Assembly: GCF_002211285.1 (NCBI RefSeq)
Contig: NZ_LOKX01000035.1
Location: 1-64,000, forward strand
From: Rhizobium sp. R635
Lineage (GTDB): Bacteria > Pseudomonadota > Alphaproteobacteria > Rhizobiales > Rhizobiaceae
Reading direction: 5' to 3'
Length of the DNA: 64,000 nucleotides
Part shown: positions 1-8,851 of the stretch, one piece after another
How positions within the stretch are numbered: position 1 is the first letter of the stretch
Layout: every line of letters begins with the position of its first letter
Program-made: the position numbers and the translations under genes
The notes under the pieces: model-generated
Told to the model about the DNA's origin: nothing
Databases searched by the model: none
What the model saw: the letters and a program-made list of their open reading frames with translations, nothing else

Positions 1-2
1 CC

Positions 3-1052
3 GGCAATGCGCTTGCCAACGCGATCGTCGGCGGTGCCGGCAACGATCTGCTGGACGGCGGCGCCGGCGCCGACAGTCTGCGCGGTGGCGCGGGCAACGA
101 CATCTATGTGGTCGACAATGCGGGCGATGTGATCGTCGAGGCGGCGGGCGGCGGCACTGACGAATTGCGGACGGTGCTTTCAGCCTACTCGATCGCTACG
201 CTGACCAATGTCGAGAACCTGAGCTACATGGGATCCGGCAACTTCACGGGCACCGGCAATGCGCTGGCCAACATTATCACCGGCGGCGCCGGCAATGATG
301 TGCTGAATGGCGGGTTTGGCGCCGACAGCCTGATCGGCGGAGCGGGTGACGACACCTATGTCGTCGACAATGTCGGCGATATCGTCATCGAGAACGCCGC
401 CGCAGGAACGGACACGGTCTGGACGAACCTGAGCACCTACACGCTTGGCGCCAATGCCGAGAACCTCATCTCCTTCGGCACGGGGGCGTTTACCGGAACC
501 GGCAATGGGCTCGACAACGTTATCACCGGCGGAGCGGGGATCGATACGCTGAAGGGCGGGGCGGGCGACGACACCTATGTCATCTCCACCGGTGACGTCG
601 TCGTCGAGAATACCGGCGAGGGTATCGACACGGTTCGCACGGCACTGGCAAGCTATATGCTCGGCAGCAATGTCGAGAACCTCACCTATATCGGCACGGC
701 AGCGTTTACCGGAACCGGCAATGCGCTCGACAACGTTATCGTCGGTGGCAATGGCTCCAACACGCTAACAGGCGGCGCCGGAAATGATACCCTGAGTGGT
801 GGAGCGGCGGCAGACGTCTTCATTTATTTGCCGAACTGGGGCCATGATACAATCACAAACTTTGTGGCAACCGGCAGCGCACATGACATGATCAGGATCG
901 ATCACAGCATTTTTGCCGACTGGGCGTCGCTTCTTGCGGCAAGCGGTCAGTCTGGTGATGATACGATTGTTACAGCCGATGCAGACAATACCATCACGCT
1001 AAAGAATGTGCTTCTATCAAGCCTTCATTCAGGGGACTTCCTGTTTGCGTGA
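3..1052 (+). CDS. RTX-type calcium-binding secreted protein, C-terminal part (5' end outside window)
   Basis: The frame is open to the left edge, so only the last 349 residues or so are present. Copies of a roughly 75-80-residue module recur (near nucleotides 1, 247, 490 and 712). Each starts with a GTGNALDNVI-like stretch, runs into glycine/aspartate nonapeptides of the GGAGNDTLSGG type (calcium-binding beta-roll), then a TYVVDN / NVENL segment. The last ~90 residues lose the repeat and end in a hydrophobic DFLFA tail, as in proteins exported by type I (ABC/HlyD/TolC) systems. In rhizobia such proteins are surface adhesins or polysaccharide-modifying enzymes, but no catalytic domain is visible here, so the exact role is open. 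No secretion genes lie in the window. Confidence 0.9.
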   Translation, partial: GNALANAIVGGAGNDLLDGGAGADSLRGGAGNDIYVVDNAGDVIVEAAGGGTDELRTVLSAYSIATLTNVENLSYMGSGNFTGTGNALANIITGGAGNDVLNGGFGADSLIGGAGDDTYVVDNVGDIVIENAAAGTDTVWTNLSTYTLGANAENLISFGTGAFTGTGNGLDNVITGGAGIDTLKGGAGDDTYVISTGDVVVENTGEGIDTVRTALASYMLGSNVENLTYIGTAAFTGTGNALDNVIVGGNGSNTLTGGAGNDTLSGGAAADVFIYLPNWGHDTITNFVATGSAHDMIRIDHSIFADWASLLAASGQSGDDTIVTADADNTITLKNVLLSSLHSGDFLFA

Positions 1053-1360
1053 TCTTCGCCCGCACTTTGGTGGTTCGGCGCCTGCTGGAGAGCCAAAGTC
1101 TGTTGTTGTGACGGCGCCGCGCATCAGTAATGCGTCGCGCGCCGTTATTGGTTCGATGCCGTCGGTCGCGAGATCGAGATATTGGAGACCTTAAAGCGCA
1201 TCGCGTTCGACTTGATGCATGCGACGCGCTTTAGCTCTTTTGTTTTACGCACGTCGTTACCCCGCCGCCCGCTTCCGGGCGACGCGGTAGCATGCTGCTG
1301 AAGAACCCAGCGGCTTTGTAAACGTAATACGATTTCCAGTAGGCTGTCAGGTCGCAGCGA
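1053..1360. other. Intergenic region with a rhizobial palindromic repeat; no gene seen
   Basis: No convincing coding frame. It separates the converging ends of the RTX gene and the small lipoprotein gene. The only clear structure is the inverted repeat at 1193-1232, listed separately. Confidence 0.6.
1193..1232. repeat. Palindromic intergenic repeat, possible terminator of the RTX gene
   Basis: AAAGCGCATCGC (1193-1204) pairs with GCGACGCGCTTT (1221-1232), 11 of 12 positions. A T-rich stretch (CTCTTTTGTTTT) follows on the plus strand. The sequence resembles palindromes scattered between genes in rhizobial genomes, and its position after the RTX stop would also suit a terminator. Confidence 0.6.
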
Positions 1361-1759
1361 TCAGTTGCAGGCCTTGTTGCCGGATGACCAGCGATTGACG
1401 TCGCCGGCGATGCGTCCTGCTACCGGTTCCTGCATCATTGGCCCGAAGGCCTGGAGGCGTGCCGGGCTGCCTTCGGCCTGGACGACGAGGAGCGGCCGGC
1501 TTTCTGGGCTGCCCTTGTGAACAAGCAGGATGCGGGGGCGGCCGGTGAAGGAATTGAGTTCCGGTGCGAGCTTGTAGGCCGCAAAAGCGGGATCGCCTGA
1601 TTTGAACCAGCAGGCGTTGGCTCCAAGTGCCACCCGTTCCATCGTCGGCAGCGCGGCACGGTTCGGATTGGCTGCCGGCGCCGCCGACTGGCAGGCTGCA
1701 AGCATGGCTGCGAGAACAGTCGACACGGCAGCGTTTGCGACAGTGAGGCGAGGGCGCAT
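1361..1759 (-). CDS. Small putative lipoprotein
   Basis: 132 residues. The N-terminus is a lipoprotein signal: MRPRL, a hydrophobic run, then the lipobox LAAC with lipidation Cys near residue 22. The mature part has no domain I recognise; it contains two further cysteines (ACWF and the terminal KACN) that could form a disulfide. The frame is open further upstream, but the ATG at 1759 is the start that places the signal sequence at the N-terminus. It follows purQ by 79 bases on the same strand and may be transcribed with it, without any visible functional link to purine synthesis. Confidence 0.75.
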   Translation of the reverse strand: MRPRLTVANAAVSTVLAAMLAACQSAAPAANPNRAALPTMERVALGANACWFKSGDPAFAAYKLAPELNSFTGRPRILLVHKGSPESRPLLVVQAEGSPARLQAFGPMMQEPVAGRIAGDVNRWSSGNKACN

Positions 1760-1838
1760 TGGTCTTGCTCCAGGGATGAAGGCTTTGCATGCCGTTACCC
1801 GCGGCACGGCCCGCGGGCGGCATGCGTTCAGGGCGGAC

Positions 1839-2510
1839 TCAGGCGGCGATGACGTCGAGCGCCGAGGCGAAGAGGCCGCGGCCGTCAGAACCGCCGTGAG
1901 CGGCTTCAATCAGATTTTCGGGATGCGGCATCATGCCGAGCACATTGCCCTTTTCGTTCATGATGCCGGCAATGTCATTGATCGAGCCATTGGGATTGGT
2001 GCCCTCGGCATAACGGAACACGACCTGGCCGTTGCCTTCGATCTTCGCCAGCGTCGCTGCGTCGGCGAAATAATTGCCGTCGTGATGGGCGACCGGGCTG
2101 CGGATGATCTGGCCCTGCGCATAGGCGCGGGTGAAATCGGTATCGGCATTGGCGACTTCGAGCTTAATCTCGCGGCAGACGAATTTCAGCGAGGCGTTGC
2201 GCATCAGCGCGCCCGGCAGCAGGCCGGCCTCGACGAGGATCTGGAAGCCGTTGCAGACGCCGAGAACCTTCACGCCTTTTGCAGCCTTGTCGATGATCGC
2301 CTGCATGACCGGCATGCGGGCGGCGATCGCGCCGCAGCGCAGATAATCCCCATAGGAGAAGCCGCCCGGGATGACGATCAGGTCGACATCGGGGATCTCG
2401 GTTTCCGTCTGCCAGATCGTCACCGGCTTGTGGCCGGAGATCTTGGTCAGGGCTGCGATCATATCGCGGTCACGGTTGAGGCCCGGAAGTTGAACGACGG
2501 CTGATTTCAT
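1839..2510 (-). CDS. purQ: Phosphoribosylformylglycinamidine synthase, glutaminase subunit
   Basis: 223 residues, the usual PurQ length. It is a class I glutamine amidotransferase that supplies ammonia to PurL for conversion of FGAR to FGAM in purine synthesis, acting with PurS and PurL. The nucleophile motif is visible as GVCNGFQ (Cys near residue 86) and the His/Glu pair as MPHPENL near the C-terminus. The ATG at 2510 opens directly on MKSAVVQLPGLNRD and overlaps the stop of the upstream kptA gene by four bases, which suggests translational coupling. purL itself is not in the window. Confidence 0.97.
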   Translation of the reverse strand: MKSAVVQLPGLNRDRDMIAALTKISGHKPVTIWQTETEIPDVDLIVIPGGFSYGDYLRCGAIAARMPVMQAIIDKAAKGVKVLGVCNGFQILVEAGLLPGALMRNASLKFVCREIKLEVANADTDFTRAYAQGQIIRSPVAHHDGNYFADAATLAKIEGNGQVVFRYAEGTNPNGSINDIAGIMNEKGNVLGMMPHPENLIEAAHGGSDGRGLFASALDVIAA

Positions 2511-3061
2511 GGGGTCCCTGCGTCTAGCGAAAGATATTGAACTGGAACGCTTTCGGCGAGCCATACTCCATTGTCGGAGACAAAGAAAGAATGGCCCTTA
2601 GAAAACATGGCGGCTGCGTCGACACGCAGGATGATATAGTCGCCCTTGCGGCGCGTGGCGACGGTTTTCGCGGTTTCGATATCCGCTGAGAGATGGACGT
2701 GGTGCCGCTCCATCTTCTTCAGGCCTTCGCGCTCGATCGAGGGCCAGCTTATCCTTGACGTGCCGTGAAAGAGCACGTCGGGCGGCTGGACCGCCTTCAA
2801 TGCCAGATCGACGCCGACGCTGTGGCCTTGATTGGCGCGAATTCTGTCATCGACGAGCGCAAAGCGTTTCTTCGGACTGTTCTCGATGATCTCGAGGATA
2901 TCAGCGCGGGACACGCCGTATTTCGACGCCACCGCCTTTTCGAGCGCATCGAAGGATACCCATCCTTCGACATCGAGCGTCAGGCCCGCGGCATCAGGCG
3001 CATGGCGCAAAACATAGCTCATGAATTTCGAGACTTCCGTCTCCAGCTTTGCTTCCACCAT
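2507..3061 (-). CDS. kptA: RNA 2'-phosphotransferase (Tpt1/KptA family)
   Basis: 184 residues, full length. The family removes an internal RNA 2'-phosphate by transferring it to NAD+; in eukaryotes this finishes tRNA splicing, while the bacterial substrate is not established. The family signatures are present: LRHAP near residue 18, RANQGHS near 77, LFHGTS near 97 and HHVHLS near 119, matching the catalytic Arg-His-Arg-Arg pattern of Tpt1. It sits inside the purine operon between purS (43-base gap) and purQ (four-base ATGA overlap), so it is probably co-translated with purQ. Lysine- and arginine-rich segments fit RNA binding. Confidence 0.93.
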   Translation of the reverse strand: MVEAKLETEVSKFMSYVLRHAPDAAGLTLDVEGWVSFDALEKAVASKYGVSRADILEIIENSPKKRFALVDDRIRANQGHSVGVDLALKAVQPPDVLFHGTSRISWPSIEREGLKKMERHHVHLSADIETAKTVATRRKGDYIILRVDAAAMFSKGHSFFVSDNGVWLAESVPVQYLSLDAGTP

Positions 3062-3104
3062 GACGCTTGGTCCTCAAGGCCTGTGCGGGGCAGGCCCGCG
3101 ATCG

Positions 3105-3347
3105 TCAGTCGATCGCGATCGCGTAGTTCTCGATGACCGTGTTTGCGAGAAGCTTCTCGCACATGGCCTTGAGGTCAGCCTCGGCCTTGGCCTTGTCGGC
3201 GCCTTCCAGTTCGAGGTCGAAGACCTTGCCCTGTCTTATATGGCCGACGCCGGAGAAGCCGAGGGCGCCGAGAGCGCCTTCGATGGCCTTGCCCTGCGGA
3301 TCGAGAACGCCGTTTTTCAGCGTGACGGTGACACGAGCCTTGATCAC
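3105..3347 (-). CDS. purS: Phosphoribosylformylglycinamidine synthase subunit PurS
   Basis: 80 residues, standard for PurS. It is the small structural subunit that joins PurL and PurQ in the multi-subunit FGAM synthase of alphaproteobacteria and Gram-positives. MIKARVTVTLKNGVLDPQGKA is the conserved N-terminal strand, and the GALGFSGVGHIRQGKVF segment is characteristic. It lies 15 bases downstream of purC in the same operon. Confidence 0.97.
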   Translation of the reverse strand: MIKARVTVTLKNGVLDPQGKAIEGALGALGFSGVGHIRQGKVFDLELEGADKAKAEADLKAMCEKLLANTVIENYAIAID

Positions 3348-3362
3348 TTTGTCTTTCCTGCC

Positions 3363-4127
3363 TTACTTGACGAGAACCGGGCCGGTGCCGCGCACAGGCT
3401 CGTTTTCATTGATGATGCCGAGACGGCGCGCAACTTCGGAATAGGCTTCGAGCAAGCCGCCGAGGTCACGGCGGAAGCGGTCCTTGTCCATCTTCTCATG
3501 GGTTTCGATATCCCACAGCCGGCAGCTGTCCGGCGAGATCTCGTCGGCGAGGATGATACGCATCAGATCGCCTTCGAAGAGGCGGCCGCATTCGATCTTA
3601 AAATCGACGAGCTGGATGCCGACGCCGAGGAAGAGGCCGGTCATGAAGTCGTTGACGCGGATGGCGAGCGCCATGATGTCATCGAGTTCGGCCGGATTGG
3701 CCCAGCCGAAGGCGGTGATGTGCTCTTCGGAGACCATCGGATCGTCGAGCGCGTCGGATTTGTAATAGAATTCGATGATCGAGCGCGGCAGGACGACGCC
3801 TTCCTCGATGCCGAGGCGCTTGGCGAGAGAACCGGCGGCGACGTTACGCACGACGATCTCCAGCGGGATCATCTCCACTTCCTTGATCAGCTGTTCACGC
3901 ATGTTCAGCCGGCGGATGAAGTGGGTCGGGATGCCGATCTTGTTCAGATGGCTGAAGATATATTCGCAGATGCGATTGTTGAGGACGCCCTTGCCGTCGA
4001 TGACTTCGTGTTTCTTCTTGTTGAAGGCGGTGGCATCGTCCTTGAAGAACTGGATCAAAGTGCCCGGCTCGGGGCCTTCATACAGAATCTTTGCCTTGCC
4101 CTCGTAGATACGGCGGCGACGGTTCAT
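3363..4127 (-). CDS. purC: Phosphoribosylaminoimidazole-succinocarboxamide synthase
   Basis: 254 residues. It joins aspartate to CAIR with ATP to give SAICAR, the step before PurB (encoded at 9311-10618). The ATP-binding N-terminus (RRRRIYEGKAKILYEGPE), the signature VRNVAAGSLAKRLGIEEG and the IILADEISPDSCRLWD segment are all intact. It heads the purC-purS-kptA-purQ operon, with about 250 non-coding bases upstream in which the promoter should lie. Many rhizobia have a second purC copy; this one appears complete. Confidence 0.97.
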   Translation of the reverse strand: MNRRRRIYEGKAKILYEGPEPGTLIQFFKDDATAFNKKKHEVIDGKGVLNNRICEYIFSHLNKIGIPTHFIRRLNMREQLIKEVEMIPLEIVVRNVAAGSLAKRLGIEEGVVLPRSIIEFYYKSDALDDPMVSEEHITAFGWANPAELDDIMALAIRVNDFMTGLFLGVGIQLVDFKIECGRLFEGDLMRIILADEISPDSCRLWDIETHEKMDKDRFRRDLGGLLEAYSEVARRLGIINENEPVRGTGPVLVK

Positions 4128-4379
4128 CGTGGTTATTCTCTGTTGTTGGCGCTCTTGGGATAGCGCGAGTGGATCGATCTCTTGGCGTCCCCTTAAAGGA
4201 AAAGAGAGTGTTTCACAATCCGCCTGTCGCTCCTTCCCCGGTTTCAGATTTTCATGGCTCCGGCTTCCGGATTTTACGGAAGGCCGCCAAGAGAATCGAA
4301 TGAATTCGCGAGACGAGTTTAGCGTCTTTTCCTCTACGGTGGAATGAAGGCGAAATGGCGGGACGCTTATACCGGTTTT

Positions 4380-6680
4380 TTATTTGGCGGCCCTGCCGGT
4401 AAGCGCGCGGCGAAGCTCAGCCCGCGCGATGCGGGCTGCGTTTTCCCCGTGGCGCCAGCTTCCGGCGCGGATGAAGGAGGGGATCTGCATGGCCGGTATC
4501 GGCCGGGCGAGCGCATAACCCTGCAGCATATCGCAGTCGAGTTCTTCGAGAATGCGGATATGGTCCGCCGTCTCCACGCCCTCGGCGATGACGAGGATAT
4601 CAAGCGAGCGGCCGATGTCGATGATGGAGCCTACGAGTTTGCGCTGCTCGGCCGATTGCGGCAGCATCCGGATCAGCTCCTTGTCGATCTTCAGCGTCTT
4701 CGGGCTCAGGCGCAGCAGGCTGACGATCGAGGCGTGGCCGGTGCCGAAATCGTCGATCTGGATGTCGATGCCGAGCTTGCGCAGCTTTTTCAGGTTTGCC
4801 GTTACCGCCTCGTCGCAATCGTCGAGCGAGATCGATTCCAGCAATTCGAAGGAGATGGTGCCGGGCGGGATCTTCAGGGCGCGAAGCTTCTTGCCGAGAT
4901 CGGGATCGGCGAGCCGTCTGGCGGAGACGTTGACCGATATTTTCGGGACCGGCAGCCCATCGGCGAGCCAGGCTTTGCGGTCGGCGAGGGCCTTCTCCAG
5001 GATCAGGGCGTCGATGGTCGAGACGACGTCGAGATCTTCGGCAATGTCGAGGAAACGGTCGGGCGTCAGCAGCCCGTGCGCCGGATGCTGCCAGCGGGCA
5101 AGGGTTTCGACACCTGTGACATCGAGCGTGCGGGCATCGAACTGCAGCTGATAGAACGGCACGAATTCGTTGCGCTCCAGGCCGATCAGGATCTCGTCGG
5201 CAAGCTGCTTGGCGGAGACGATGTCGCGGCGATCCGATGCCGAGAAGAATTCGAAACGATTGCGGCCGAGACCCTTGGCCCGATAGAGCGCGATATCGGC
5301 ATCGAGCAGCATCTGCTTGGCGTCGAGCTCCGGCCCGCTGTCGACGGCGATGCCGACGCTGGCGCCGAAGCGGCAGTCGTGCCCTTCATATCTGACAGGT
5401 TTGCGCAATTCACGGATGACGCGCTCGGCAAGGCCGACGACCTTCTTCGAGGCCGCATCGACGGCGCAGAGGATGACGAATTCGTCGCCGCCGATCCGGG
5501 CGACGAAATCGGCGGCGCGGACGGAATTCCGCAGCACGCCCGCGACATGCCTCAGCATGGCGTCGCCGGCCCGGTGGCCGAGTGTGTCGTTGATCTGCTT
5601 GAAGCGGTCGAGATCGATATGCAGGATGGCCAGCGCCAGGCCTTTTGCACGGCATTCGACCGAGCGTTCGTCCAGCATCTTGTCGAGATAGCGGCGGTTC
5701 GGCAGGCCGGTGAGGTAGTCGTGCAGGGCCAGGTGCTCGATGCTCGCCTTGGCGGCCTCGAGCTCGCGGTTGCGTGCCTCGGCCAGATCCTTGGCGCGCT
5801 GCAGTTCGTTGCGCAGCGCGACTTCCTCGGTCACATCCCAATTGGCGCCGACCACTTTGCGGCGGCCGTTGCCGTCGATGAAATAGGCGGAGCTGGCGCG
5901 GATGATGCGCTCGGTGCCGTCGCCGCGGATGATACGGTATTCCTGCTGAAAATTGCTGCCGCTCGCGACGCTGCGGTCGACCAGGCCGAGCACGCGCTCG
6001 CGATCATCGGGATGCAGGCTTTTCGCCCAGATCTCGCCGGCGTTCCGGCGCGAAATGCCCTTCAGCCCGTAAATGGCCATGAGCCGTTCGTCCCACTCGA
6101 CCATGTTCTCCTCGATATCGGCCTCGAAGACGCCGATGCGGGAAATATCAAGCGCCAGATCCAGCCGGCGCGAGAGGCGCGACAGCGTCTCCTCGGCCTG
6201 TTTGCGGGCGGTGATATCGGTGTCGGTGCCGACGATGCGCGTGGGAACGCCGGCCTCGTCCCATTCCACGCAGGCGCCGCGGCATTCGATCCAGATCCAG
6301 CGGCCGTCCCTGTGGCGCTCGCGATACTCGAAGATCTGATAGTCGGGGTCGCCGGCATTCTGCCGATCGATGGCATGGACGACGAAATCGCGATCATCGG
6401 GATGGACGAGCTGCAGCCAGGCGTCGTAGTCCCCGGCGGCTTCTTCGTCCGGCGCCATGCCGCGCATCGTCTTCCACGTCTCGGAATAATACTTCCGGTC
6501 GAGACGGTAATTGTGATCCCAGACACCGAGGCTGGAGCCGACGAGCGCATAGTTCCAGCGGCTCTCCCGTTCGGCCAGATCGGAATCGTCCGCCGCCGTC
6601 CCGTTACCGACGCCTGCCTCTGCCGCTGCGGCATCGCCATGCGGATCATCGGCCTCTGGATGGGCTTTCTTCACGGGCAT
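4380..6680 (-). CDS. PAS-PAS-GGDEF-EAL cyclic-di-GMP signalling protein
   Basis: 766 residues. Two PAS/PAC sensor modules (about 43-160 and 170-290) are followed by a short coiled segment, a GGDEF domain (about 315-480) and an EAL domain (about 500-750). The cyclase signature is an intact GGDEF with an RxxD inhibitory site (RAAD) five residues upstream. The phosphodiesterase domain keeps its key positions: ETL in the EAL position, NVSARRL, FELLES, DDFGTG, KID and EGVET. Both activities are therefore possible. No transmembrane segment is visible, so it is probably cytoplasmic with PAS ligands as input. It is transcribed alone. Confidence 0.95.
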   Translation of the reverse strand: MPVKKAHPEADDPHGDAAAAEAGVGNGTAADDSDLAERESRWNYALVGSSLGVWDHNYRLDRKYYSETWKTMRGMAPDEEAAGDYDAWLQLVHPDDRDFVVHAIDRQNAGDPDYQIFEYRERHRDGRWIWIECRGACVEWDEAGVPTRIVGTDTDITARKQAEETLSRLSRRLDLALDISRIGVFEADIEENMVEWDERLMAIYGLKGISRRNAGEIWAKSLHPDDRERVLGLVDRSVASGSNFQQEYRIIRGDGTERIIRASSAYFIDGNGRRKVVGANWDVTEEVALRNELQRAKDLAEARNRELEAAKASIEHLALHDYLTGLPNRRYLDKMLDERSVECRAKGLALAILHIDLDRFKQINDTLGHRAGDAMLRHVAGVLRNSVRAADFVARIGGDEFVILCAVDAASKKVVGLAERVIRELRKPVRYEGHDCRFGASVGIAVDSGPELDAKQMLLDADIALYRAKGLGRNRFEFFSASDRRDIVSAKQLADEILIGLERNEFVPFYQLQFDARTLDVTGVETLARWQHPAHGLLTPDRFLDIAEDLDVVSTIDALILEKALADRKAWLADGLPVPKISVNVSARRLADPDLGKKLRALKIPPGTISFELLESISLDDCDEAVTANLKKLRKLGIDIQIDDFGTGHASIVSLLRLSPKTLKIDKELIRMLPQSAEQRKLVGSIIDIGRSLDILVIAEGVETADHIRILEELDCDMLQGYALARPIPAMQIPSFIRAGSWRHGENAARIARAELRRALTGRAAK

Positions 6681-6776
6681 TCTCGCTCATTTCGTTCGAC
6701 GCAGTCTGCGGTCATTCCATTAAGAAAGACTTAGAAAAGCAATCACTCAATTAGCGAGTTGGCAAGTTTTCCTCAA

Positions 6777-7331
6777 TCAGATGGAGAGTCGGCTGAGGAA
6801 CTGAGCAAAGACCATAGTCCCTTCGGGCCAGGGGCCATGACCGGAATCGGCATTGATATGACCGGCCTCGCCGGCATCGACGAGGAAGGAGCCCCAGCTG
6901 CTGGCGATATCGTCGGCATGCTCGTAGCTGCCGAACGGATCGTTGCGGCTGGCCACCGTGATCGAGGGGAAGGGCAGCGGATCGCGCGGATAGGGGCCGA
7001 ACGTCATCAGATGTTTCGGGCGGATATCCGGATTGGCGACATCGGGAGGGGCGACGAGGAAGGCGCCGGCCACCCGATTGCGGAAATGCGGAATAGCATG
7101 GATCGCCGATGGGATGCCGAGCGAGTGGGCGACGAGGACGACGGGGCGCGTGGAAGCGTTCACTTCCTCGGCGATGCGGGCGATCCAGTCTTCACGGACC
7201 GGCTTCGTCCATTCGGCCTGTTCGACGCGCCGCGCCGTGCTGAGCTTTGCCTCCCAGCGGCTCTGCCAATGGCCGGGGCCTGAATTGGTATAGCCGGGGA
7301 TGATGAGAATATCTGCGTCTGAGGCTTTCAT
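6777..7331 (-). CDS. Alpha/beta hydrolase of the RBBP9/YdeN family
   Basis: 184 residues, normal for this small serine hydrolase family. The catalytic triad is readable: nucleophile in VAHSLG, aspartate in ASRNDPFGSY, and histidine in INADSGHGPWPEG. The N-terminal LIIPGYTNSGPGHWQ is a family hallmark. The ATG at 7331 is chosen because the conserved domain begins immediately after it; the longer open frame has no family-like sequence. The physiological substrate is unknown. It lies tail-first behind the cyclic-di-GMP gene and divergent from the DUF2189 gene. Confidence 0.9.
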   Translation of the reverse strand: MKASDADILIIPGYTNSGPGHWQSRWEAKLSTARRVEQAEWTKPVREDWIARIAEEVNASTRPVVLVAHSLGIPSAIHAIPHFRNRVAGAFLVAPPDVANPDIRPKHLMTFGPYPRDPLPFPSITVASRNDPFGSYEHADDIASSWGSFLVDAGEAGHINADSGHGPWPEGTMVFAQFLSRLSI

Positions 7332-7504
7332 AGTGCCGCCGATGTGAGAAAGCTCGGCCAAGATGTCAAGAGGCACTCCAAGGGAGAGAGCGACACGGGC
7401 GCCGAAACTTGCTATATAGTGTGAGTGCCGGTTGCGGATTTCGTATCGGCTTGCCGCCGATGCTTGTCCGCCGCCGACCGATCTCGGCTGAGGAGGAGAA
7501 AGCC

Positions 7505-8308
7505 ATGGCGGCATTTCATGTCATGACGGGTGCCAGCGAAAACATCTCGTGGCCCGTGGTCAATCGCATCAGTATCGCCGACGTCTTCGACGCGCTGAAG
7601 CGCGGGCTCGACGATTTTAGTGAGAAGCCTTCCCATTACGTGTTCCTATGCCTGATGTATCCGATCGCCGGCGTCTTCCTGACGCTATGGACCTCCGGCG
7701 CCAACCTTCTGCCGATGGTCTTTCCGCTGATGTCCGGTTTCGTGTTGATCGGCCCGATCGCGGCGATCGGCCTCTATGAGATCAGCCGCCGCCGCGAAGA
7801 GGGTCTCGACACCTCTTGGACGCATGCGCTCGATGTGCGCCATTCGCCGGCGCTGCCGTCGATCGTCGCGGTCGGGCTGATGCTCTTCGGCCTCTTCGTC
7901 GTCTGGCTGGTGACGGCGCAGACACTCTACGGCAACCTGCTCGGCGACGTGTTTCCGCGCACCATGGCGGATTTCACCCGCCAGGTCTTCGGCACGGCAC
8001 AAGGCCTGCAGCTGATCATCTGGGGCAATCTCATCGGCTTCGTCTTCGCGCTCGTCGTGCTGGCGATATCCGTCATCACCTTTCCGCTTCTGCTCGACCG
8101 CGACGTCGGAGCGGTTGCCGCCGTCGTGACCTCGATCCGCGCGACGGTCGCCAACCCGGTGCCGGTGCTGCTCTGGGGCCTGATCGTCGCAGCACTCCTC
8201 GTCATCGGCACAATCCCGGTCTTTGCCGGCCTTGCCGTCGTCATTCCGATCCTCGGCCATGCGACCTGGCATCTCTATCGCAAGCTGATTGCTCGGCAAG
8301 CCGTGTAA
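7505..8308 (+). CDS. DUF2189 family integral membrane protein
   Basis: 267 residues. The ATG at 7505 has a strong AGGAGG ribosome-binding site a few bases upstream and is preferred to upstream starts in the open frame. After a ~45-residue soluble N-terminus (ADVFDALKRGLDDFSEKPSHY) there are about six hydrophobic segments, in three pairs. The pattern matches predicted inner membrane proteins of DUF2189, whose function is unknown. A TATATAGT box at about 7412-7419 could serve as a -10 element. Confidence 0.85.
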   Translation: MAAFHVMTGASENISWPVVNRISIADVFDALKRGLDDFSEKPSHYVFLCLMYPIAGVFLTLWTSGANLLPMVFPLMSGFVLIGPIAAIGLYEISRRREEGLDTSWTHALDVRHSPALPSIVAVGLMLFGLFVVWLVTAQTLYGNLLGDVFPRTMADFTRQVFGTAQGLQLIIWGNLIGFVFALVVLAISVITFPLLLDRDVGAVAAVVTSIRATVANPVPVLLWGLIVAALLVIGTIPVFAGLAVVIPILGHATWHLYRKLIARQAV

Positions 8309-8353
8309 TCATGGCTTTCTCCCGGGATCTCAGCTTGGCTGAGGTCCCCCAGG

Positions 8354-8379
8354 GGAACATTCGAACCTGCCTCGGCGTT
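8354..8379 (+). promoter_or_regulatory. Candidate sigma EcfG (general stress response) promoter
   Basis: GGAAC (8354-8358) and CGTT (8376-8379) are separated by 17 bases. This matches the alphaproteobacterial EcfG consensus GGAAC-N16/17-CGTT. It lies 32 bases upstream of the start at 8411, in the gap after the DUF2189 gene, in the correct orientation. Confidence 0.6.
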
Positions 8380-8410
8380 TTTAGCGTAGACTTCGAGGAG
8401 GATTTCAGAC

Positions 8411-8842
8411 GTGACGATGAAGCATCTGTTTGCCCGTTTCGCAACCAAGGCATCGGAATGGGCGGGCAAGCCCGTCGTCTTCATCCTGGCGCTGGCGGTC
8501 GTCGTCATCTGGGCGGCGCTCGGGCCCTTCTTCGGCTATTCCGAAACCTGGCAGCTGATTATCAACACCGGCACGACGATCATCACATTCCTGATGGTCT
8601 TCGTGCTGCAGAACGCCCAGACGCGCGATACGCGAGCGATCCAGGCCAAGCTCAACGAAATCATCCTGACGAGCCACGCCGAGAACCGCTTCATCGGCAT
8701 CGAGCACCTTGATGAAGAGGAGCTGAAACGGCTCGATCAGCTTGTGGCCAAAGCGGCCGAGGGCAGGGCCGGGGCGGAGGCTTGCAGGACGGCGGAGGTG
8801 GAGAAGGCGGAGACGCCGAAGAGGGGGCCCGTTATTAAATAA
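8411..8842 (+). CDS. Small membrane protein of the low-affinity iron permease-like family (PF04120)
   Basis: 143 residues. A GTG start at 8411 is chosen because GAGGAGG lies nine bases upstream; an in-frame ATG at 8417 would be spaced too far. Two hydrophobic helices (about residues 22-45 and 55-75) are followed by a conserved cytoplasmic helix (RDTRAIQAKLNEIILTSHAENRF) and a variable charged tail. Despite the family name, iron transport by bacterial members is unproven, and many are stress-induced. The EcfG-like promoter upstream fits a stress role. Confidence 0.85.
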   Translation: MTMKHLFARFATKASEWAGKPVVFILALAVVVIWAALGPFFGYSETWQLIINTGTTIITFLMVFVLQNAQTRDTRAIQAKLNEIILTSHAENRFIGIEHLDEEELKRLDQLVAKAAEGRAGAEACRTAEVEKAETPKRGPVIK

Positions 8843-8851
8843 AATCGAAAT

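Noticed and set aside
4344..6734. A 796-codon open frame opposite the GGDEF-EAL gene
   Set aside because: It is a GC-bias shadow: the opposite strand encodes a complete recognisable protein, while this frame has low-complexity residues and no domain.
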